This document shows, piece after piece, positions 20,858 to 31,989 of a stretch of 64,000 nt of DNA; position 1 is the first letter of the stretch; each line of letters opens with the position of its first letter. Made by a program: the position numbers and the translations under genes. Where the stretch lies: NCBI GenBank assembly GCA_031002005.1, contig JARYHS010013631.1, forward strand, positions 61,997,832 through 62,061,831, written 5' to 3'. The stretch comes from Vandiemenella viatica. Lineage: Eukaryota > Arthropoda > Insecta > Orthoptera > Morabidae. A model generated the notes under the pieces. The model had not been told where the DNA came from and did not search any database. It saw only the letters and a program-made list of their open reading frames with translations.

Positions 20858-21420
20858 TAACGGGTACTTATTTCACTTACGAGGTTGATTGAGGCCTGTG
20901 ACGGCCAAACAGCACAGCGAAACCAATATGGTTCCGTTTATTTTTTTCGGTACGGAACCCTTAGAAGAGAAACGCCCACTAAATACTGTCGAAAATTCCA
21001 CTGTAATATTTTTTTACATAGTTATCGAGCCCTGCTGCTGGTACGTCCTCGTAGGTGTACAGTTTCTGTTTTCCTCCCTAACGTTAAGTTGCAAACAAGG
21101 AACAACACGTCAAAGTCTGCAAACACGCTGGCGGAAAACACGTTTGTGTGTGCTCGCCCACCAACGCTATTATCGCAGATAAGGCAAGTAACGGTGAAAG
21201 CAAGCTAACTCAGTTTGGTTTGTACACTGCATAAGCTAGCTAGTGAATGCAAGAAGAAAAATATGATAATGTTACAAAATTCATAGTTATTAAACGAGAT
21301 AATATAAAGAAAAATGGGCAAATACGTAATATGTTGTTGTGGTCATTAATGACAATTTAAGTTACGACTTTCAGTGTTGCCAACTGTTCGTGTTTCATAT
21401 AAGCTTTCATGAAAATGTGT
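20858..21420. other. no recognised gene
   Basis: Contains GGTTCCGTTTATTTTTTTCG and GGTACGGAACCC (about 20930-20960), a short inverted pair common in insect repeats. No domain in the two overlapping ORFs at 20885-21208. Confidence 0.4.
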
Positions 21421-21424
21421 GTTT

Positions 21425-21620
21425 ATGTGTTATTTTTCAAAATTACATGACAGTATGTACTGTTTTTGCAGAAAAAGTATCCTATGTCCATCCCAATGGC
21501 AAATCGCATCTGCTTGTCAAATTTCATCATGATGGGATTAGCCGTTTAGCTCAAGAAACGTAACAAATAGTCAGAGAGAGAGACAGAGTTACTTTCGCAT
21601 TTATAATATTAGTATAGATT
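21425..21620 (+). repeat. RTE-like LINE 3' end, copy 1
   Basis: Contains AATTACATGACAGTATGTACT, AAATTTCATCATGATGGGATT, AAGAAACGTAACAAATAG and the terminal TTTCGCATTTATAATATTAG-TATAGAT. That ending is typical of insect RTE-clade retrotransposon 3' tails. It is about 80% alike to 21938-22128. Only the untranslated 3' end is present. Confidence 0.65.
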
Positions 21621-21796
21621 AGTGCAGATGACACACACACATACACACACACACTGACTGCGAGAGAAAAAACGGCTCACGAATATAGCGTCAAAAAGGG
21701 TACACATACAGCCTTGTTAGACCGCGTACGATTTTGGAATCCGAAAAACTGACCTTCCAGGCGTGGCTCATACGATCAAAAACAATTCTTAAAAAT

Positions 21797-21882
21797 CTTT
21801 GCTTCCATCGAGATTTGAACCGGAGACCACAGTCCAAACATCAGAAAACAAGCGCGTTAGCCACTGCGCTACCAGCCCGTTG
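21797..21882 (-). repeat. tRNA-derived SINE head
   Basis: On the minus strand, TAGCGCAGTGGCTAACGCGC (A-box region) is followed about 30 nt later by CGGTTCAAATCTCG (B box). The spacing is right for an RNA polymerase III promoter, but the tRNA fold is incomplete. It lies between two RTE-like 3' ends. Not a functional tRNA. Confidence 0.55.
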
Positions 21883-21937
21883 CAGAGTACAGCACTACAG
21901 AGTGTAAGACATCCCAAGCGTCAGTCTATCGCTGTTT

Positions 21938-22128
21938 CGGTAATTTTTCAAGATTACATGACAGTATGTACTATTTATACAGAAAAGTATCCTATATCCA
22001 TCCTAATGCCAAATAGCATAGTCAAATTTCATCATGATAGGATTAGTCGTTTAGCCCAAGAAACGCAACAAACAGAGAGACAGATGGACAGAGTTTCTTT
22101 CGCATTTATAATATAAGTATAGATTCTG
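21938..22128 (+). repeat. RTE-like LINE 3' end, copy 2
   Basis: Second copy of the 21425-21620 repeat, with the same order of words and the same end, AATATAAGTATAGATT. Confidence 0.65.
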
Positions 22129-22245
22129 CTAGTTTAAGGAGCAATTTTTGATGCAGGGACTGTGACAATATTCGCGCAGTTCATTACGGAAAACTGAATA
22201 AATACCGTACTCATGACAGCTGTTAGGTTTGGACAGAAATTTGAA

Positions 22246-22969
22246 GCCAGTTTGGGAACTGCACCACTTTCGGTACCTGCCAGAAACTGGTACTATCCTG
22301 TTGAAATTTACATCAGTTGCTTCGTCAACATGTCCTCTTCACGTTTTGCGATCATACATTCCGGAAAAGTCGCCAGGATTTTAATTAAAAATGCCGAAAT
22401 ATGAAAGGCTGAGCAACTGCTAAATGCTTTCAACACTGCTAAAATCACATAAAAATTATCAGTACAGGGATCATTTCAACGTAAACAGTTTAGTTTTGTC
22501 ATAGAAATCGTGGTTAGGTTGAAATACGGCCTCGACCAAGTGATAAAAAATTACGAAATTTTGGCTATGCGGCATCTAACACGCAAAGCCGTATTTGTTT
22601 ACAATGGAATCTCTGGTTGCTCGTTGCTATGTAAGATGGCGGCCATCGCCGTATTACAACTCCGATAAATATTGCGTGTTTGTCAATTTTGTGCGACTTT
22701 TTACAAAGGAGTAGAGCTGAAAAGGCATGAAAACATTACAACAAAGGATTAAATCAACATTTTAAGAGACTGTCACTGATTTTTTCAACGTTGGCCGCAT
22801 GTAACTGCTGTGCGTCATGTCATATTTCGGCATTTTTAATTAAAATCCTGGCGACTTTTCCGGAATTTATGATCGCAAAACGTGAAGAGGACAAGCGACT
22901 GATGTAAATTTCAACAGGTTAGTACCAGTTTCTGGCAGGTACCGAAAGTGGTGCAGTTCCCGCCAGTTT
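22246..22969. mobile_element. 708-bp element with ~150-bp inverted repeats and perfect 8-bp TSD
   Basis: Element 22254-22961. Terminal inverted repeats start GGGAACTGCACCACTTTCGG and stay near-identical for about 150 bp; the left repeat reaches about 22402 and the right starts about 22815. GCCAGTTT is duplicated perfectly on both sides (22246-22253, 22962-22969). An 8-bp duplication is typical of hAT and P superfamilies. The interior of about 410 bp is noncoding and contains the GGTTAGGTTGAAATACGGCC word seen in the 44 kb tandem repeat. A foldback-type non-autonomous element; superfamily unresolved. Confidence 0.88.
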
Positions 22970-23348
22970 CTTTGCATCTCCTCGTGGTTAACATGGTTGG
23001 TCTCCAACACGCACAGTCGAGCGGCGTGTTGCTGTACAATATAAAAGAAACATTAGGTGAAGATCAAGTCTTATTAAAAGAATAACAGGACCGATCGATA
23101 AGGCGTTTTAATCGTTTGGATTTGCGATGACAGATTATTTATAAGGTGGTAATACGCAGGGGAAGGATATATGGGTTGTAATATGTTTCAGAAACAGGTA
23201 CAGTTTTAAGGAAACTATTTGTGGCGGTCCCCAAAAAATTGAAATCAAACAAGTTAATGAAAATGCATGAAAAATTTTAAAGTGTCAAGGGAAAAGTTAA
23301 TCGGAGCATGACGCTGCCATTCCTTCACGACATTTCCACGAACTTAAC
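22970..23348. other. spacer
   Basis: No ORF, repeat or RNA gene recognised. Confidence 0.4.
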
Positions 23349-23578
23349 TGACGTCATGTTATTCTTCACGCCTCGTTGACATTAGAAGCGAAAAGAACTG
23401 GGAACAAAGAATTTGGTCAAGGACCTTTAAAGAAACCATCCCAGCATTCACGTGGAGTGATTTTGAGAAACCATGGAAAACCTAATTTGGATAGTAGGAA
23501 GGGGATTCGAACTCGCGTCCTCGCCAATACCAGACTCTACCGTTTCCGCTCACCCATCACGCTTTGTGACGTGATGCT
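23349..23578 (-). mobile_element. SINE-A copy with near-perfect target duplication
   Basis: Minus-strand SINE-A (about 23361-23566) with tail CTTCTAATGTCAACGAGGCG, body CCATGGTTTCTCAAAATCAC and head AAGCGTGATGGGTGAGC. Flanks TGACGTCATGTT (23349-23360) and TGACGTGATGCT (23567-23578) match at 10 of 12 bases and are likely the target duplication. The left one contains one of the TGACGTCA palindromes. Confidence 0.82.
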
Positions 23579-24364
23579 TTGAAGCGTTTAGTTTGAGTGA
23601 ACGACGATGACGTGGATGGGAATCGAAGGTCATCATTTATCGATTACTTACAAGGAACTATGTAATCTCCAAGTTATGTTATTATCTGAAAGATAATGAT
23701 TTTTTTGCAGGAATCCTTATTTACCTTTGATCGATTGCGTTAGTGAAGAAATTTCCAAATATTTTAGTGCGAAGTACATACGTAGTAAATACCTGCAATA
23801 AGTTCTCTAGTCTCCAGAAATTCCACTTGCTGCAGATCCTACTCTCACCTGCGCAGAGGAATGTTGCCGGTGAAATCTGGATCACCTCATGCATGTCTTC
23901 CATATATGGTTCTGCATGCGGAGAACGCTAAGGGCACGGTTTCAAGGCTTTCGCAGTTTGCTTGAAGATATTAATTTCGGTTGCATCCACCGTATGTGCT
24001 TGTTGCTTTGCCTTACAGTTGGGTTGATTATAAATCTCGTAGCGTTTGTATTCGCAGTTTCGCAACACTCCGGTCTCGGATTTTGTCTTCTGCGGATGGA
24101 AATATTGTGCTTGTGAATCTGCTTAGCATATTAAAGACCTGTAGAAAGTTGGCTCAGTCTTTGGGTCATTAAAGCGGAAAAATAAATACTTCCGATGTAT
24201 AATATTGCTTAATACAAGACTGAAGTAGCAGGGACGGTTCCAAACATTTACGCCATGAGTGCGAGGGATATTTTCCAGGAAAGTACGGCAAGAAAATGGT
24301 TTTCTCGCTTCCAAAGAGGCCACCAAAACCTGAGGGATTTTCCGCCTTGACGACCATGTGGCTA
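23579..24364. other. no recognised gene
   Basis: Several overlapping ORFs of 60-75 codons on both strands around 23720-24170, none with a recognisable domain. No repeat shared with the rest of the window. Confidence 0.4.
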
Positions 24365-25404
24365 TAATTATACATATATACTGTACTAGTGTAAGTCCGT
24401 GACCTTTTTTTGCGTATCGTCTCGGGTCTAGAATAGTTCAAGTTTCTAGCGTCAAAGATTATTACAGGTTGACCTGATCTAACCAGATATGAACTTGACC
24501 TGTGTCTCACCCTTAGGATGAATAAAATCTCTTGAGCTTTAAGAACTCAGAAGTATTAATAGACGTATTAAACACGGACAGGAACGATCGCGCTATCGTA
24601 TAACTGTTTCAAAGGTTATACACTCTAACTTGCTTAAATACGAACTGACTTGTATTTGACCCTTAAGGTTCACTCTGCAAAATTTTAAAAAAGTCCTGTT
24701 TTCTTCTAAAGCATCACGTTATTTTTTGCTGGGGCTGGGCAAACACTCATAATGTAATCATTGGTCATAGTGTTCGTAACAACCAGAGAACTTAATACAA
24801 ATTCCATATTATTAAACAGTTGAGCAAGTACGAAGAAATGAATTGGCAGAATACTCGATTCGGTAACATATAACATAATAACCATATAACCTAATAACTC
24901 GCGTACAGCGAACATGAACAAAGACCATTAACGAAAGTGGTCAGTAAAATACGTAAAAGCAAATAAACTGTAATGTATAAAATTTGGTCAAGCAGCAACA
25001 TTAGTGAAAGTTTTAATTAAATTGAAACTTAGCCTAGGCCGGAATGACAATTGGTATTCGTGGTTACAGCACAGACCATGAATGATTTATTTTTTAAAAG
25101 TTTTTTTATGTTGCTTTCATTAGCAACATGTTACTGAAAAGCAGATCCACATTTTTCACGTTTTTTCAGCCATAAAATTTATCGATTTGTTTTTACTATG
25201 AAATGCTAAGAAAAGCAAACTTAATTAATGTATTATGTGTTTGTTAGCAGTTGCTTAGCTATTAAATTGTGGACATAACCTCGAATTTCTTCGAATGACA
25301 TCTCAGGCCGCTGTTAATTTGCGAGCGAAGGCTGACACGTGACACCGTTCACCAGCCAATAGCTATCGAGGTAAGTGAGTGAGCTTAGGAAATTACATAG
25401 TAGA
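24365..25404 (+). repeat. R24 repeat, copy 1
   Basis: A segment of about 1040 bp that matches 42022-43405 in inverted orientation, at roughly 80-85% by eye. Shared words include GTCCGTGACC.TTTTTTGCG, AGAACTTAATGCACATTCC-like, TATTATTAAACAGTTGA and ACACGTGACACCGTTC.CCAG. Copy 2 carries an extra C-rich MITE; copy 1 shows the empty site near 25131-25140. Both copies hold a small open frame including 'QLFNNME..LSSL', but on opposite genomic strands as expected, and its meaning is unclear. Likely an uncharacterised transposable element; termini not resolved. Confidence 0.75.
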
Positions 25405-27329
25405 TACGAATTTGTGCGTCTCAGCATTTTCATCGTCTGTTGTATAGTCCTTCAGTTCCGCATTCTTTCTGCTGCGGTATGTGGATTATCTTTGCCTTCT
25501 GCTATAGTTTCGGCATCCAATGCTAGTGGCACCAATTTTGTCTTCCGTATTTTATCTGAATGATGCGATATCCTTAAATTGTATCAAATATTTTCCACTA
25601 AATGACTGCAAAGTAATGTTAAATGGTTATTGTTCCATTCAGTTTCATTCAGATTGAAACTTAATGTACACAGACTATCAGTTTGCGCCTCTTTCGCGAA
25701 GAACGTATAGAACTTCTGTTCAAAGTGACGGTGTGAAGTCAAATGATGACACGAAATCATTGTGTGATGGTGGACTAAACTCTCCCTAGTGGGCGAAACA
25801 AGACTTTTTGTTACGATTCTGTTGTATACGTGGAAATGTAAGCTAAACGAGTAATAGTGAACCTTGTGGTTATTGCTGGAAATCGCAAAGTAATAAGATT
25901 TCAATGTCTTGCTATGCTTACGGAACGGTAGGCTATAAGAACGACGAGCAGACCCCGTGGACTTATTCCTGCAAATATATTTTTTAAAAATAAAAAAAGA
26001 ACAAACAAAGACTACGAATGTATGAACTCAATACGATATTATACTATTGTTACAATTTTTTTACTTTGTGATTCAAAGTACTGTAACGAAAGTAACTGAT
26101 CACAGTGACTATGCATCGTTCCGTTAAGTTTTGCCACCTCGAGTATTTTAATATCCGTTGGAAACATGAATAATGGAAAGGGATAGACGTTCTCTTTTTC
26201 TCATCATCTGTCTCTTATATTCTTACGAAGTACAAGTTTCAATGGGAACAGAATGTTTCCAGGTCCCCATGAATTTTTAAAGATGTTTCGGTTTAGTTTT
26301 ACGTTTCCTGTACTCAAGATGTTCCCAAACTATGTCATTCAGATTTTCTCCAACTATTCATTTCTAGCAAATTAACGCATTTGTTTTCATCTTAACTGTG
26401 AAACCCAATAAAATAAAAGAAAAAAATTCTCGTGGTTCAGAAACTGGGATTCCACTATTTGTCCTGCTTATTCCGTAAAGGTTTATCAGAACAACTGCAT
26501 AAGAACCGATTTTAGGTCTGTAATTTCATTTTCGATTCAAAATACTGGGTTTCGATGTGGGTGTTATTCCACCAGTAACTTGTTTTATCTAACCATATTT
26601 GTTAACATCTAACAATGTGTTTAGAATATCGTATATACACATCTCACAAGTCGGTTAACGAGCCATGTGGCAGGAAAGAGTCGAACAGACGATACCAGGA
26701 ACGGAAGACACCTTTTGCGGTTGTAATTTCATCGTTTTTGTGTAAGAGCAAATCATAGTCATCTGCAAATTTTGACAGAACCAATCACCTTGGTATCTAT
26801 ATTAACCAGACTCCGTTCCAATAGACATGTCTGGGACCCAGCTGAAAAAAAAAAAAAAAAAAAAAAAGAATGAACTGAATATTGCAAGACTATTAGCAAA
26901 TAAAAAGAATATTATTTTATAACTTCGAAAAAATTCCAAAAAGCATTTTGAGAGATAAACCGAACTCCTCTTTAAAAGACGAATTTAGAAATAACGCATT
27001 CAGAACTCAAAAATACAAAATAGTTGGCGAACTAAATTACCAATTAATTAGCAGGAATAGTCCTTTTTTTCCTTTTTATTCACACATTTTAAGGGAGAAC
27101 TTTGTGCTCTGTAACAAAGAACTTAATGTAACCTCAACATTTTAGTTATAGTTATTTTTTTTTAATTACTTCTTTTTTTATTTGTAGAACTTATTATGAT
27201 TTTATATTGAGTTTTGTATAGTGGACAGAGGCACTTTGAATTTGTGCATTCGTAGACGAATCGATGTTTCAATGTGCTGTAATCTGGTTTCCGCGAATCC
27301 TAATCATTCTATTTTTGGATACAGATTTG
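25405..27329. other. 1.9 kb without recognised genes
   Basis: AT-rich. A 23-base poly(A) at 26845-26867 could be the tail of an unrecognised plus-strand retroelement. The 106-codon minus-strand ORF at 25584-25904 has no recognisable domain. Confidence 0.4.
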
Positions 27330-28260
27330 TCGTCAACTCAGTTACTTCTTCTGAAATATATGGTGTAGATGTCCCATTGTGGAGTCCAGAATGTTCCTAT
27401 AACCAATCGCGAAGGATTTTGTTGCGGCAACATGACACATTATTGTCTTGGAAAGTTTTATCGTCGCTTGAGAACATGAAGGCCACGAATGGTGGCAAAC
27501 GGTGTCCAAGCAGCTGAACATAACCATTTATAGTCAATGCTCAGTTCAGTTTGACCATAAACCCATACTAGGATGGAGCCACCACCAGTTTGCACAAATC
27601 GTCTTGATAACCTTGGTGCATGGCCTCGTGGGGTATGCACCACACTAGAACCCTGCCCTCATCTCCTACCTACTGGAATCGTGAGTCATCTGACCAGTCA
27701 CATAGGGTACAATAGATACTTTCACGAGCCCAGAAGAGCGGTTTCAGCCGAAGGCGTTTTGCTAGCAGAGGTACTCGCAATGATCTTCTACTGCCAAATC
27801 CCATAAACATCAAATTTTACATCGCTATTCGCACTGAAACGTCTGTCGTAAGCAGGGGCGAAGCTATCGGAGGTCTAGGCGATGCCGCGCCCCGGGGCCC
27901 CTTAGCACAGCTCATGGGGCCCAAGCTCAATTTAGGGGCCCCCAACTGGCCTGAGAGCATTTTTTTTTTTTTTTTTTTTTTTTACAACGGGGCACTTTTT
28001 GATCTAGCTACGCCATTGGTCGTAACTCCCTTATTGAGTGTTGTTACTGACACTTCGATTCAGACGTCGCTGGTATAGGTCATTAAGTAGACGTGCTCGG
28101 CCACTTCGTTGCCCTTGCTTGAAGTAATGTCACAAATTACATATTTACGGCATATTCTTCACAATTTCTATCGTAGAATACTGAATTTACGCACAATTTT
28201 CGAAATGGATTGTTCAATGCGTATATCGCCAACTATAATTCCTCGTTAAAGGTCTGTTAA
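27330..28260 (-). pseudogene. Tc1-like transposase remnant
   Basis: Minus-strand frames give 'RRFVQTGGGSILVWVY', equivalent to the Tc1 'GGGSVMVWG' block. Further on, in another frame, they give 'FQDNNVSCCRNKILRDWL.EHSG', equivalent to 'FQQDNA.CH....(Q)DWF.EHS' around the second catalytic Asp. Several frameshifts and stops; no complete inverted repeats located. A hAT MITE (27853-28018) has inserted into it. The intact enzyme would have catalysed cut-and-paste transposition at TA sites. Confidence 0.72.
27845..28026. mobile_element. hAT MITE of 166 bp with 8-bp target duplication
   Basis: Ends CAGGGGCGAAGCTA (from 27853) and TAGCTACGCCATTG (to 28018) form the usual hAT terminal inverted repeat, CA(G/A)(T/G)GGCG(T/A)AGCTA. 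Flanks GTCGTAAG and GTCGTAAC match at 7 of 8. The interior is GC-rich (GGGGCCC words) followed by a T run. It lies within a decayed Tc1-like element. Confidence 0.85.
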
Positions 28261-28939
28261 TTCAGATCGTAGGGCCCTAATCACGTAAGAAAAACTTTCA
28301 AAAGACTCACGAGAGTGCAAATTAAAGTTTCGACACTGCTCGGCACATTTATTCGTCCTACCGCCATCTTGAAATTGGTATCTTCCTATCCCATCACTCT
28401 ATATCTTCTACACATGCAGTACTAAACAATAACTGCATGATCAGTGAAAGAGCATGAAACTTTTAAAAATACCGCTGACGAAACGTAACATGAGTTTCAT
28501 TACTAGAAACAATATTTATACGGGGAATTAATACCTTTACGAAACAAGAAGTCGGGTTCAAATCCCGGTATGAGACTGTATGGAAAGTAGAGGCTATATT
28601 CTTCATATGAAGAACAATCGACTGAAATTTAGTCTCCCGTCCCCCCTCCCATAACACTACAGAACAAGCAATGCATCTGTGGAAGGTAGATCTGAACGAA
28701 CAATGATTCCATTGCTTTGCAAGATTTCTGTAAACAGAATACATTAAGTAATAATTTGAGTTACGAAAAATATATCTGTACAGACATCATGCTGTAAACA
28801 GCAAAAATAATGCTAATGCTCCACGAACTTAGTATCTGTCGAGTTTGTGAAATTTTGAGAGAAAAGCGTTCTTTCCTGGAGCTGCCGCATTTGGCGGAAG
28901 AGGAAAAAATAGCAAAAAGACTTCAGATGTGCCAGTACA
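28261..28939. other. spacer with a possible B-box sequence
   Basis: GTCGGGTTCAAATCCCGG at about 28551-28568 resembles a tRNA T-arm but has no matching A-box region. The 93-codon minus ORF at 28463-28744 reads through it and has no domain. Confidence 0.35.
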
Positions 28940-29367
28940 TAAGAGAGCGTCGATAAACAACGTATCCCCATTTTGGCCTCCTCCTGTACCTCCCTCTCCC
29001 ATATGTAGCTTTTGCCCCTATCACACTCCCCCCCCCCCCCCCCCCCCCGCGTGGCACATAGCTTTTACCTCTACCCCACTCCTTCCACCACATGGCATGT
29101 AGCTACTTTCGCTATTGATTCCAGAAGACATTTTGTGTTGTTTTTTCTTGTCAGACTATCGTATTTTACATAGGAGATAATTAAATGGCGGAAATAAATA
29201 TTCACATGTGTTGCATGTTCTTTACCTTATTTTAACTGTGACAAATAATATCAATGAAAAACTACGTGACTCCGAAGCCCCCTTCCCCCCATGTAGCCTA
29301 ATGTAACTTTCTACCCAACCCCACCCCCCTCCCTAGACCACTTACGTAGTTTATCGACGCTGCCTAA
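28940..29367. mobile_element. C-rich MITE (family GGGAGCGTGCA), copy B
   Basis: Element 28943-29364, the most diverged copy. Left end GAGAGCGTCGATAAACAACG, right end ...TTTATCGACGCTGCC, flanked by TAA on both sides (28940-28942, 29365-29367). It shares the C homopolymers and the AT-rich centre (CAGAAGACATTTTGTGTTG, GAAATAAATATTCACATG) with copy A. Confidence 0.85.
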
Positions 29368-31045
29368 GTAACCGTTGAGTTATCGAAATATGTCAAGAAT
29401 ATAATTTTTTCTTCCTGCCGCCACATTTGGAGAAAGAGGAAAAAGATACCAGTAAAATTTCTCGGAGGTAGAAGTGGCAGATGTATCCGCAGGCTGTTGT
29501 GTTGGTTTCTTGGAAGGCTTTAGAATCAGCAGAGGGGTGTGTACACAGGAAACGGCGGGCAGGTACCGCATGACATCATTTCCTAGGCGGCTGCTCTTTG
29601 TGATTCAGGTTTTGTATGAGTCGCACAGCGCACAAGGCGCCGCTTGCCAGTACACGAATTCTCTTTCTAACTGGAAAACTTTCTGATCCCGGTTACTGCT
29701 GCGAGAACTCCTTAAAAGTTGGCGTAAATCCTGTTATAAGGAGTCACCCACTTCTTGAAAACGGACGAGCATGAAGGGTACCAATCTCTCATTTCGCCCT
29801 TACGTTTGAAAATGGTTTCTATGAAGACTGAAGAATCAGATATCTCAAATGGTAAGAATGCAGAATTAGATTGAGACCCAGTTCTTCAAACATTCAGAGG
29901 TTGACACGAAAATATATATTTATCCAAAATTACATTATGGTTTCGCTCTGATAAATTATTTCAGATGTAAAATACTGTGCTAGTTTGTCCACAAGCGGGA
30001 AGCACTCAAAAAATAACCATCAGAAAAAAATATAGAGGTTAATTTGTTAGTGAAGGAGAATTTAAATAACAGCGTACGTCATTCAATACATCGTATAACA
30101 AATTTGACGAGGTGATCAAATTTTTAATATATTTTTTATTTTATGACTAACATAATACAAATAATTGAAATACTGTTATTAGTTAATATATTATTGTTAA
30201 ATGGGCTTGTGCAACATTTCTGCCACGTTACCTAATACTTCAAAAAAAAAGTTTTTTTTAAAAAAATCTGCTCTCAGTGTTTTCGGAAGTTACTGTGAGT
30301 AATTAATTGTCTTCGTCAAAAAAGGGGAATGTTTCATTTTCAAACATATCATAGAGCTCAGAAAGAACTTTCTAAAACTACACGTAAGTAGAAGAGCACT
30401 TTATGAAAATGAAATGTGGACTTCGGGAATGTAGCAATGGCGAGAATTAAATCATCTGCAAGGATGTAGGAAATTAAGTAGACAGAGAAAATTGGAAATA
30501 ATGGAACTGGAATTAGGAAATAATGGATTAGCAAAGATGTGAGTAGAAAAGTCTGACAGAAAGAAGAGGCAGGAGGGTGGGTGGTACTTTTTAACACATG
30601 AGGAATTGATTAATTTGTTAGTAGAGGGAACTATAGCTCAAAGCAAGTATTAAAATACATGAAGCAGATAATTGAGGTTGTAGGTAGTAACGAATTTGTT
30701 AAAATTATTAAATTAACACAGGATAGAAAGAGAAGGGGTGTACATCGAACTGGTTGAGAGACTGATGACAGAATAAAAATAGTCTTTGCTTGTCATATGA
30801 CTTAATCATACGTCGGTCCTGATGCTTTTTCGGATTTTCTTCTCACATATCCTACAGCTTTGTATAGTGTCAAAGCCTACAAATTTGTTTGGCATTCATG
30901 GGATTACGGATAGTATCAGAACATGCAGGTGGGAAAAAAAAATGTTATTTAGATTCGTAAATTACACCATTACGCTCGAAAAATTCACCAAAATATTTAA
31001 ACGGTTTTACTACTTTAATAATGCAGTTTACGCTCTTGAAATATC
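29368..31045. other. 1.7 kb without recognised genes
   Basis: AT-rich; a purine-rich stretch at 30360-30770 reads poorly in all frames. A word (CATTTGG.G.AAGAGGAAAAA) occurs on both sides of copy B (about 28888 and 29426). No gene supported. Confidence 0.4.
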
Positions 31046-31437
31046 TCTGGGAGCGTGCACAAACCACGTAGCTCCATTTTGGCCTACTGTGAACCCCCCC
31101 TCCCCCCCACGTAGCCCTACGTGGCTTTTTCCTCCCCCCCCCCCCCCCCCCACGTAGCACGTAGCTTTTTCCCTTTTGATTCCAGAAGATATTTTTTACC
31201 GTTTTCTCTTGTCAGACGATTGTAAATTATGTAAGGAGATGATAAACTGACAGAAATAAATATTCGCTTGCTGTTGTGTGTTTTGTTCCCCATTTTAACT
31301 GTCAAAAATGTTATGAAAGGAAAGCTACGTGGCCTGGCTCGGAACCCCCCCTCCCCCCACGTAGCCCAACGTAGCCTTGCAGCCAACCCCTCCCCCCCCC
31401 CCTGGACCGAGCCACGTGGTTTGTGCACGCTCCCTCT
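31046..31437. mobile_element. C-rich MITE (family GGGAGCGTGCA), copy C
   Basis: Element 31049-31434 with the cleanest termini: GGGAGCGTGCACAAACCACG at the left and its exact complement CGTGGTTTGTGCACGCTCCC at the right, apart from a T/G position. TCT flanks both sides. Interior homopolymer C blocks alternate with CACGTAGC words. Noncoding. Confidence 0.9.
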
Positions 31438-31800
31438 GCACCACCTACAATCAACCTATCCTGTCCTATTTGACTCAAATACGGCGCTGATGCCATTCAG
31501 CGTCATCTGGTCGGCGGCGTGATGACGTCACACAGGTAGGAGGGTTTTCTGGATAACGCGGCGTCACAGTTTCCGTATAATGCGTCAGTCCCAGACTGTA
31601 TAGCTGACGTCACAACAGCTAGTGCGCAAAACCGTTCCGATTAAATTTCCCTCGCGGAAGCAAGCTACTGGTAACTAGATGTTTAATCATAATCCTCAGG
31701 TGCAAGATCAGTAAATGGTTTACAAGTTAATGAGACTTGCAACTGTTTTTATTTTATGAACCAAAGTGTGGAATGCCCGTTATTTCCTTTATAAAAATCC
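31438..31800. promoter_or_regulatory. CpG-containing stretch with two TGACGTCA palindromes
   Basis: TGACGTCA at 31523-31530 and 31605-31612, 82 bp apart, in a stretch richer in CG dinucleotides than its surroundings. CACAGGTAGGAG right after the first site looks like a good splice donor. A promoter with a first exon is possible, but no TATA box, start codon or downstream coding exon is seen, so this is only a candidate. Confidence 0.25.
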
Positions 31801-31868
31801 CAGTGGATTACGAACCGGGAACATTTTAGTGCTCAATCAACATTTTACCACTGAGCCAACATAGCGCT
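31801..31868 (-). repeat. tRNA-derived SINE head
   Basis: On the minus strand: TGTTGGCTCAGTGGTAAAATG (A-box region) and CCCGGTTCGTAATCC (B box) about 25 nt later. The tRNA stems do not close, so it is not a functional tRNA. No tail identified. Confidence 0.5.
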
Positions 31869-31989
31869 GATCGAGGTGGATATGAAATGTGAAATTATCT
31901 GTGACTACTGAGTTAATATTGCTTCACGTTGCAACTCACAATTAGACTTATGCATACAATGCATTCTGAGTTTAAAGCTTTTGAAATAA

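Noticed and set aside
20636..20860. GC-rich ORFs on both strands
   Set aside because: They coincide with a SINE-B copy and its GC-rich middle.
30945..31522. ORFs of 60-110 codons across MITE copy C on both strands
   Set aside because: Proline/glycine runs come from C/G homopolymers of a noncoding MITE.
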